DNA of 48,602 nucleotides. Origin: Prochlorococcus sp. AG-679-P15 (GTDB lineage Bacteria; Cyanobacteriota; Cyanobacteriia; PCC-6307; Cyanobiaceae). The notes beneath the pieces were generated by a model. It did not search any database, was not told the origin of the DNA, and worked only from the letters and a program-made list of their open reading frames with translations. Where the stretch lies: the NCBI GenBank assembly GCA_003210695.1, contig QCUW01000005.1, positions 1 through 48,602 of the forward strand. Direction: 5' to 3'. Position numbers and translations under genes: made by a program. How positions within the stretch are numbered: the stretch's first letter is position 1; every line of letters begins with the position of its first letter. Shown here piece by piece: positions 41,747 through 48,602 of the stretch.

Positions 41747-41785
41747 ATCCTTAAGAATTATCAAACAAAAAAATCTCAAAAACTC

Positions 41786-42631
41786 ATGGAAGAAAATAAG
41801 AAACCGCAAATTACTAAAAATGAAACTTTATCAAAAATAAATGCGAAGTTTTTGGAATTAAAGAAAAGCAAAAGATTAGCTTTGATGCCTTTCATCATGG
41901 CAGGTGATCCAAATATTGAAAAAACATCACAGATCTTATTAAAGTTGCAAGAAAAGGGTGCTGATCTTATTGAATTAGGAATACCTTATAGCGACCCTCT
42001 TGCAGATGGACCGATTATTCAATTTTCAGCATCTAAGGCTTTAAAGTCAGGAACTACATCCATAAAGGTTATTCAGTTATTAGAGTCTCTTAAAGATAAG
42101 TTAAATATTCCAGTAATTCTTTTTAGTTATTTTAATCCTATCTTAAATTTTGGACTTGATAATTTTTGCGAGTTGGCATCAAAAGCTGGTGTTTCAGGAT
42201 TGATAATTCCTGATCTTCCTTTGGAAGAATCATCTAAATTTTCGAAAATTATTAGTTCTTATTTTATGGACCTAATATTATTAGTTGCACCCACAACTCC
42301 TTTTGAAAGAATGAAAATTATATCAAATAAAACAAAGGGATTTACTTATCTTGTAAGCGTAACAGGAGTAACAGGGGAGAGAACAAAAATGGAAAATAGA
42401 GTTGAAAGTCTTATTACTAAATTAAAAGATATTAGTATTAATCCAGTCGCGGTTGGCTTTGGAATATCATCCCCTGAACATGTTAATAGAGTTCGTAGAT
42501 GGGGTGCAGATGGAGTAATTATTGGAAGCGCATTTGTTAAAAGAATTTCTAATAGTAACGAAATAGAAGTTGTAAATAGAATTGGGAAATTCTGTGAAGA
42601 AATGCGTAAAGCTGCTGACCAACAAATTTAA
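41786..42631 (+). CDS. trpA: Tryptophan synthase alpha subunit
   Basis: 281 aa; LMPFIMAGDPNIEKT, DLIELGIPYSDPLADGPIIQ, VSVTGVTGERT. Confidence 0.96.
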   Translation: MEENKKPQITKNETLSKINAKFLELKKSKRLALMPFIMAGDPNIEKTSQILLKLQEKGADLIELGIPYSDPLADGPIIQFSASKALKSGTTSIKVIQLLESLKDKLNIPVILFSYFNPILNFGLDNFCELASKAGVSGLIIPDLPLEESSKFSKIISSYFMDLILLVAPTTPFERMKIISNKTKGFTYLVSVTGVTGERTKMENRVESLITKLKDISINPVAVGFGISSPEHVNRVRRWGADGVIIGSAFVKRISNSNEIEVVNRIGKFCEEMRKAADQQI

Positions 42632-42671
42632 ATAAATAAAATAAATTTTAAACTTATTTGATTAAAACAAT

Positions 42672-42693
42672 AATAAAAAAATGGGTTTTTATT
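42672..42693. terminator. Candidate weak bidirectional terminator between convergent trpA and abrB-like genes
   Basis: AATAAAAA-AATGGG-TTTTTATT; AT-only stem. Confidence 0.4.
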
Positions 42694-42724
42694 TATTTAT
42701 ATTTAAGCCAGTTAATTATTCTGA

Positions 42725-43075
42725 TTATTCAGTAGGTAATAATCTTATTTGTTTTCTTCCTAGCTTTATTTCAAACTCATCTCCTGCTTTTAAGTCTAGG
42801 AGTGCGGTATATGCTTTCCCAATTAAAAGATTTCCATTGCCTTGGACTGTTGCAATGTAACTTAATTTTCTACCACCTTTCCCAATCCCTGCGACTCCAG
42901 TATCACCAAGGTTAATACCTTTTGCTTCAAGAAGTGCTTCATAAAACGCGGTAAAATTTAAACGTTCTGTTCCATTTTTTTTTGTGGAAACATATCCACA
43001 TGCACGAACAAGATCTGACTTGCTAACATCACCAAGTTCTTTAACTTTAGCTAGAAGATCGCTACCTGTGAGCAT
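42725..43075 (-). CDS. AbrB-like transcriptional regulator (cyAbrB family)
   Basis: 116 aa; KSDLVRACGYVSTKKNGTERLNFTAFYEALLEAKG; GDEFEIKLGRKQIRLLP. Confidence 0.87.
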   Translation of the reverse strand: MLTGSDLLAKVKELGDVSKSDLVRACGYVSTKKNGTERLNFTAFYEALLEAKGINLGDTGVAGIGKGGRKLSYIATVQGNGNLLIGKAYTALLDLKAGDEFEIKLGRKQIRLLPTE

Positions 43076-43174
43076 AATAAATTAATACAAAGTTATTCTT
43101 AATTAACATAGCAATTAGTGGCTATTCTGTGCAATTATTAAAAATGTATTTATTAAATTAGTTATCTTTAAATA

Positions 43175-43444
43175 ATGGAAAAATTTATAGTTTTTGGTAA
43201 GTACTGTGAGGATGCAATTAATAAAAGGGAACCATTTCGTAAACAACATCTTAATAGACTTGGAAATTTGAAAGATAGGAATATTTTAGTTACTTTAGGA
43301 CCGACTAAATGTACAAAATATTTATTTGGTATTTTTAATGCTAATGATAAAAATCAATTAAGAGAATTAATTGAGGAAGATATTTATTGGAAAAAAGGTA
43401 TATGGATTTCAATTGATATTTATCAATGGATACAAGCATTTTAA
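43175..43444 (+). CDS. YCII-like family protein
   Basis: 89 aa; REPFRKQHLNRLGNLKDRNILVTLGPTK.. YCII-like dimeric fold pattern. Confidence 0.75.
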   Translation: MEKFIVFGKYCEDAINKREPFRKQHLNRLGNLKDRNILVTLGPTKCTKYLFGIFNANDKNQLRELIEEDIYWKKGIWISIDIYQWIQAF

Positions 43445-43652
43445 TTTATATTATTTAATAAATAAAAAGATAATCTTTTAGCCCTTTGTAATTTTGAAGA
43501 AAATATAAATTGCATTTTTAATTGTTAATAAGTAGTTTTTATATTAATAGAAACAAATGATAAAAAAAGATTTACTAATATAAAAGATGCTAAAAATATT
43601 CTTTTTTTGGGGATGAGTAAGTTTAAATAAATTATTAGCTAATATGTAAGAA

Positions 43653-43973
43653 TTATCTTTGGCTGTCTTTTTTTATTTGGTTAACTAAAGAGTCGATATC
43701 TAATTGATTATATGGATAGGTTTTATTCTCTTTTTTAGGGTTGATTTGAGTATTGTTTAGCCAATTTTGTTCTATCTTTATAAGATTTTTTACTATATTG
43801 AAAACACCTCCTTTTTTATAAAATTCTTTGACTTTTTTAGCAATTTCGGAGGTTCGACTAGATTTAATATTTAATTCATCAGCTAGATCTTTTTGAGTAT
43901 ATCCATGAGTTTTTAGCCAAACTTTAATAAAATCTAGTAGTTCTTTTTCTTCTTGCTGAGAGAGCTTATTCAT
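43653..43973 (-). CDS. Hypothetical protein with HTH-like segment
   Basis: 106 aa; WLKTHGYTQKDLADELNIKSSRTSEIAKKVKEFYKKGG suggests an HTH; overlaps the DUF1232 stop/start region. Confidence 0.65.
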   Translation of the reverse strand: MNKLSQQEEKELLDFIKVWLKTHGYTQKDLADELNIKSSRTSEIAKKVKEFYKKGGVFNIVKNLIKIEQNWLNNTQINPKKENKTYPYNQLDIDSLVNQIKKDSQR

Positions 43974-44344
43974 TAAATAAAAGGGAACAATTTATTAAGT
44001 TTCCTTTCTGCTCTAGTTCTTATTGAAGGAGTCATATACTTGCTCCAAATACTTAAAACTGCAGTAAGTGCAACGAAATCATCGCTAAAACCTACTACAG
44101 GCATAAAGTCAGGGAATAGATCAAAAGGCATTATTAAATAAGCTAATGCGGCCATTAAGGAAACTCTTACTTGTGCTGGAGTAGATGGGTCAATTGCCAT
44201 TTCTAAAACTTCTAAAGCAGGTTTTGCAATTGACCGCCCTGCCTTTATAAGAATTTTTATAATGATATTTTCATCAAATGATGAACTTTCTAGAACCTCT
44301 GCCTCATAAATTTTTTCTTTTTTTTTTGTATTAGTCTTGTTCAT
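43973..44344 (-). CDS. DUF1232 (YkvA-like) protein
   Basis: 123 aa; ALAYLIMPFDLFPDFMPVVGFSDDFVALTAVL is the DUF1232 core. Confidence 0.87.
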   Translation of the reverse strand: MNKTNTKKKEKIYEAEVLESSSFDENIIIKILIKAGRSIAKPALEVLEMAIDPSTPAQVRVSLMAALAYLIMPFDLFPDFMPVVGFSDDFVALTAVLSIWSKYMTPSIRTRAERKLNKLFPFI

Positions 44345-44372
44345 ACTTTTTAAATTAGTTAATTAAAGGATT

Positions 44373-45296
44373 TTAGCCAATACTATCTACAAGTCCATTT
44401 TGAATTCCCGCTTTTCTAAGCTTTCTCAAGGCCCTTTGTACTACTTGTCTGCAATATTCTCTACTACAACTCATATGTCTTGCAACTTCAGCTAAAGTTC
44501 TCCATTCATTAGAGCCATCTAAACCGAATCTTAGGCTTACAATCTTTCTCTCTTTTTCAGTAAGATTAGCTTTATCTAATAATGTCCAAGCAGAATTTGT
44601 TCTTTCTGCTAGTTCAGCTAATTCCATGGGAGGTGTTTGATCACTTGGAAGAATATCAACAAGTTCAGATGGATCAGACTTAGATTTAACCGAGCCTTGT
44701 AGACTAACTGTTATGCTTCGCAATTCACAAGAAAGTAATTCATCAATTTCCTCTTTAGTAATTTTCATTTCTTGTGCTAATTCAATGCTCGTAGGAGGAA
44801 AACCTTTAATTTGCATTAGTTTTGATTTCGCTGCTCTTAATTTAGTTAGCTTTTCATTTATATTTACAGGTATCCTTATGGTTCTACTTTGCGTTGATAG
44901 TGCTCTATTCAATCCCTGCCTTATCCACCAGTAAGCATAAGTAGAGAATCTATGACCTCTTGAAGGGTCGTATTTCTCTACAGCCCGTGTAAGACCCAAA
45001 GTCCCTTCTTGAATTAAGTCTAATAATTCTAAACCCTTTCCTTGATATCTTTTGGCAAGATTAACGACTAATCTAAGGTTTGCTGTAATCATTTCATTCT
45101 TAGCCTTTTCACCAATTCTGATCTTCTTTTTTTCGTCTTCAGAATATTCACAAGCAGAACCTTTGCCTCCTGCAGTTTGACATCTATTAATTAGTACAAC
45201 CATTTCTTGGACTTTTCTTCCCATTGTGAGTTCTTTGTCGGGTGTCAAAAGTTGATGACGCCCTATTTCTCCAAGAAAATCGCTCAATGAACTCAC
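44373..45296 (-). CDS. Sigma-70 family RNA polymerase sigma factor (group 2-like)
   Basis: 307 aa; ANLRLVVNLAKRYQGKGLELLDLIQEGTLGLTRAVEKYDPSRGHRFSTYAYWWIRQGLNRAL; region 4 present. Confidence 0.95.
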   Translation of the reverse strand: MSSLSDFLGEIGRHQLLTPDKELTMGRKVQEMVVLINRCQTAGGKGSACEYSEDEKKKIRIGEKAKNEMITANLRLVVNLAKRYQGKGLELLDLIQEGTLGLTRAVEKYDPSRGHRFSTYAYWWIRQGLNRALSTQSRTIRIPVNINEKLTKLRAAKSKLMQIKGFPPTSIELAQEMKITKEEIDELLSCELRSITVSLQGSVKSKSDPSELVDILPSDQTPPMELAELAERTNSAWTLLDKANLTEKERKIVSLRFGLDGSNEWRTLAEVARHMSCSREYCRQVVQRALRKLRKAGIQNGLVDSIG

Positions 45297-45362
45297 GATT
45301 TACACCTTTAGTTAATATATTTAACTTATAGTTAATTTCTTGATAAGCTACACATGTAATAA

Positions 45363-45393
45363 TTAATTAATATTTAATTAATATTTAATTAAT
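45363..45393. repeat. 11-bp AT-only tandem repeat (TTAATTAATAT x about 2.8)
   Basis: Direct reading: TTAATTAATAT TTAATTAATAT TTAATTAAT; lies upstream of the sigma factor start. Confidence 0.8.
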
Positions 45394-45454
45394 TATTGAT
45401 TTTATCAATTTGATATAATTTTTTGATTTATATTTGCAAATATTGATGATTTGA

Positions 45455-46123
45455 TTATTTATCTTTTTTCCTTCTTGATTCCAGAATTGTAAGTACATCT
45501 CTCCACTCAACTCCCTTGTGCAGCAACGCAACTTGAAGATGATATATTATATCGGCAGCTTCATTTGAGATTGAATTTTTATCATTATCTTTGCAAGCCA
45601 TAATAAATTCAGCAGTTTCTTCTCCCATTTTTTTTAAGATAGTATTACTACCCTTTGTTAATAAATGATTTGTATAACTTTTCTCTAAAGGATTAATCGA
45701 TCTTTCCAAAAGAGTATTAAATAATTCTGAGCAAATATTAGAAAAAGGATTAGTTTTCTTTTCTTTTTTATTAATCAGAATATTATCTATTTCATTAAAA
45801 AAACAACTTTTTTCACCTGTATGGCAAGCTCCTGATCCATTCTGTTCTATAGATAAAACAAGAGCATCATTGTCACAATCAAATCTAATTTCCTTAAGAA
45901 TTTGGGTACTACCACTTGTTGCTCCTTTTCTCCATATAGCTGATCTTGATCGGCTCCAGTAATGTACATTTTTTGTTTCAAGAGTCATTTTCAAAGATTC
46001 TTTATTCATCCAAGCAAGCATAAGGATTGATCCGTCTAACCAATCTTGCGCTATTGCAGGGATTAATCCATTATTATCAAAGCGTAGATCTTCTATTGAA
46101 AAATTTGTTGAATAAGCCATCAT
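45455..46123 (-). CDS. hisIE: Bifunctional phosphoribosyl-AMP cyclohydrolase / phosphoribosyl-ATP pyrophosphatase
   Basis: 222 aa; VHYWSRSRSAIWRKGATSGSTQ, DCDNDALVLSIEQNGSGACHTGEKSCF, KMGEETAEFIMACKD. Confidence 0.95.
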   Translation of the reverse strand: MMAYSTNFSIEDLRFDNNGLIPAIAQDWLDGSILMLAWMNKESLKMTLETKNVHYWSRSRSAIWRKGATSGSTQILKEIRFDCDNDALVLSIEQNGSGACHTGEKSCFFNEIDNILINKKEKKTNPFSNICSELFNTLLERSINPLEKSYTNHLLTKGSNTILKKMGEETAEFIMACKDNDKNSISNEAADIIYHLQVALLHKGVEWRDVLTILESRRKKDK

Positions 46124-46183
46124 GTTTAGTACGTTAAACCCTATTCAATTCGCATTATTTAAATCCATACTAACAGCTAATTA

Positions 46184-46654
46184 ATGCATAATCCCCTGTT
46201 AAAATTTTCATGCAGCAAAAGTTATGATGATTTTCCCTGCTCTCATAGACAATGGCGTCATGAAGGTCACTGTAGTTTTGTACATGGATATTCAAGATCA
46301 TTTACTTTTTGGTTTACTGCGAAAGAATTAGACGAGAATAGTTTTGTAGTTGATTTTTCAAGCCTCAAGCCCCTTGAAGAGAAGTTAAAGCAACAATTTG
46401 ACCATACTTTTTTGATTAATAAAGACGACCCTTTGTTGGATTACTGGGAAAATTTACATAATTTAAAGGCCTTAGATTTGAGAACTATGGATAATGTAGG
46501 GATGGAAGCTACTTCTGAATTGATTTGGAAATGGGCTAATGAATACTTGCTAGCTAAGGATCAGGGAAGAACATGTTGTTGGAAAACAGAATCAAAAGAA
46601 AATAGCTTTAATAAAGCTTGTTATGAAAGATTCCCTGATTGGTTTAAATTTTAG
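46184..46654 (+). CDS. 6-pyruvoyltetrahydropterin synthase / QueD-like protein
   Basis: 156 aa; GHCSFVHGYSRSFTFWF, SFVVDFSSLKPLEEKLKQQFDHTFLI, MEATSELIWKWA. Confidence 0.87.
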   Translation: MHNPLLKFSCSKSYDDFPCSHRQWRHEGHCSFVHGYSRSFTFWFTAKELDENSFVVDFSSLKPLEEKLKQQFDHTFLINKDDPLLDYWENLHNLKALDLRTMDNVGMEATSELIWKWANEYLLAKDQGRTCCWKTESKENSFNKACYERFPDWFKF

Positions 46655-46701
46655 ATATATAAAATTAATCTGAGATGATTTATCATCTTTGAATTAAATC
46701 A

Positions 46702-48602
46702 TCAATTTACAAATATTTCTGTATTCGTAATACTAATACAAACTTCTTTTTTATTTTGATAGTGGTCATTGAGTATATTGTTCGCAATTTTCGTCTCTAT
46801 TTCTTTTTGAATAATTCTTTTTAAAGGTCTAGCACCATACATATTATCGAAACTATTATGAACTAATTGATCTATTGCATCATCAGTGATATTCAATTCA
46901 AGATTTTTCTTAAGGAGTCTATTCTCTAAATTTTTAAGCTGGATTTTAGCAATTTCTTTTAAGTTATTAAATTCTAAGTTATTAAAAATAACTATTTCAT
47001 CAAGACGATTTATAAACTCGGGCTTGAAGAATTTTTTCAATTCAGAATCTACGACTTTTTTTATTTCAAAAGTATCTTCATTCCTAATAGATAAATCATT
47101 TATGGATTGGCTACCCAAATTGCTTGTAAGAACAACGATTGTATTTTTAAAGCTAATAGTACGACCCTGGCCATCTGTAATTATTCCATCATCAAGAACC
47201 TGTAAAAGAATATCTAAAATATCTTTGTGTGCCTTCTCAACTTCATCTAGAAGTACTAATGAGTAGGGATTTTTGCGCACTGCTTCAGTTAATTGGCCGC
47301 CAGATTCGTAACCTAAATATCCAGGAGGAGCTCCAATAATTTTACTAACAGAATGTTTTTCCATATACTCAGACATGTCTAGTCTTGTAATTGAAGTAGT
47401 TGAGTCAAAAATAGTTTTTGCGGTTACTTTACTTAGTTCTGTCTTCCCTACCCCAGTAGGCCCTAGGAATAGGAAACTAGCTAGAGGCTTGTTAGGGTCA
47501 TTTAAGCCAGTCCTTGATCTTTTAATAGAATCGGCAACTGCGCTTATTGCACTATCCTGACCAATAATTTTTTCTTTAAGGATTGATTCGAGGCTTAAAA
47601 GCTTATCTTTTTCCGATTGATTTAAATTTTGAACTGGAATAGATGTCCACTTCGATACAACTTCTGCAATATCATCAAAAGTAACTTCTTGCCTTAAAAG
47701 ACTCGTCTCACCTTTTTTGTAAGAATTAACTAAGGAATAATTTTTATTAGCTAATTTTTTTTGTAGGGAATTCAAAGTTCCAAATTCCAATTCTGCAGCT
47801 TTATTGAGATCAAAACTCCTTTTGGCTTGATCTATTTGAAACTGAACAGATTCAATCTCTTCTTTAATACCACTAATTTCATCAATTTCGTCTTTTTCTT
47901 TTTTCCATTGTGTACTTAATTCAACTTGTTTATCTTTAAGAGATGAGAGTTCAATTTTAATTTTTTTTAATCTCTGCAAGGAAAAATCATCTGTTTCTCT
48001 TTTTAGTGATAAATTTTCCATTTCAAGTTGAAGAACCTTACGATCAATTTCATCTATTTCTTCGGGTTTGGAAGTTATCTCCATATTTAATCTCGAAGCC
48101 GCTTCATCAATTAGGTCTATTGCTTTGTCAGGAAGAAATCTATCATTAATATATCTTTCGCTCAAAGTTGCTGCAGCAACTAAAGCATTATCAGAAATTC
48201 TTACGCTGTGATGAACTTCATATCTCTCTCTCAATCCTCTTAATATTGAAATTGTATCATCAACTGATGGAGCTTCTATTTTTATTTTCTGAAATCTTCG
48301 CTCTAAAGCAGGATCCTTTTCTATGTTTTGTTTATGTTCATTAATAGTTGTGGCTCCAATACATCTAAGTTCTCCTCTGGCGAGCATGGGTTTTAATAGA
48401 TTACTTGCATCCAAAGAACCTCCACTTGCACCTGCTCCTACTACGGTATGAATTTCATCAATAAAAAGAATAATTTTACCGTCGGATTCTTTAACTTTTT
48501 TTAAAACATTTTTAATTCTCTCTTCAAATTCTCCTCGATATTTTGCTCCAGCTATAAGTGAACCCATATCTAATGAAATCAGTTTCCTATTTTGTAATGA
48601 AA
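46702..48602 (-). CDS. clpB: ATP-dependent chaperone ClpB, C-terminal part (N-terminus beyond window)
   Basis: Minus frame continues open to 48602 ([33 protein letters not shown]...), coiled-coil M domain and second AAA+ ([16 protein letters not shown]). Confidence 0.96.
   Translation of the reverse strand, partial: SLQNRKLISLDMGSLIAGAKYRGEFEERIKNVLKKVKESDGKIILFIDEIHTVVGAGASGGSLDASNLLKPMLARGELRCIGATTINEHKQNIEKDPALERRFQKIKIEAPSVDDTISILRGLRERYEVHHSVRISDNALVAAATLSERYINDRFLPDKAIDLIDEAASRLNMEITSKPEEIDEIDRKVLQLEMENLSLKRETDDFSLQRLKKIKIELSSLKDKQVELSTQWKKEKDEIDEISGIKEEIESVQFQIDQAKRSFDLNKAAELEFGTLNSLQKKLANKNYSLVNSYKKGETSLLRQEVTFDDIAEVVSKWTSIPVQNLNQSEKDKLLSLESILKEKIIGQDSAISAVADSIKRSRTGLNDPNKPLASFLFLGPTGVGKTELSKVTAKTIFDSTTSITRLDMSEYMEKHSVSKIIGAPPGYLGYESGGQLTEAVRKNPYSLVLLDEVEKAHKDILDILLQVLDDGIITDGQGRTISFKNTIVVLTSNLGSQSINDLSIRNEDTFEIKKVVDSELKKFFKPEFINRLDEIVIFNNLEFNNLKEIAKIQLKNLENRLLKKNLELNITDDAIDQLVHNSFDNMYGARPLKRIIQKEIETKIANNILNDHYQNKKEVCISITNTEIFVN

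Noticed and set aside
43445-43652. Possible small genes or ncRNA in the 208-bp gap before the HTH-like gene
   Set aside because: Only very short ORFs and no convincing stem-loop; composition is uniformly AT-rich.

Overview
The window is a gene-dense, AT-rich cyanobacterial chromosome segment. Protein content and synteny point to Prochlorococcus, probably a high-light-adapted strain. It contains a complete alpha-carboxysome / form IA Rubisco locus: csoS1D, [rdgB antisense], csoS1, rbcL, rbcS, csoS2, csoS3/csoSCA, csoS4A, csoS4B, a PCD-like acRAF homologue, and a small conserved ORF. It also contains both protochlorophyllide reductases (por converging on chlN-chlB-chlL), the alkane pathway (ADO plus acyl-ACP reductase) next to accA, and housekeeping genes including ilvB, folE, trpF, hisG, dnaA, pyrC, tRNA-Leu(UAA), ndhL, trpA, a group 2-type sigma factor, hisIE and clpB. 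I see no CRISPR array, IS element or prophage. The least explained signals are non-coding. They are a nested stem-loop and a palindrome/direct-repeat array in the 326-bp rdgB-csoS1 intergenic region, tandem hairpins between rbcL and rbcS, an inverted repeat between chlB and chlL, and an 11-bp tandem repeat upstream of the sigma factor. Among proteins, the main oddity is a site-2-protease-like protein whose HExxH motif reads HEVFR. All assignments come from reading sequence and motifs; no database search was run.
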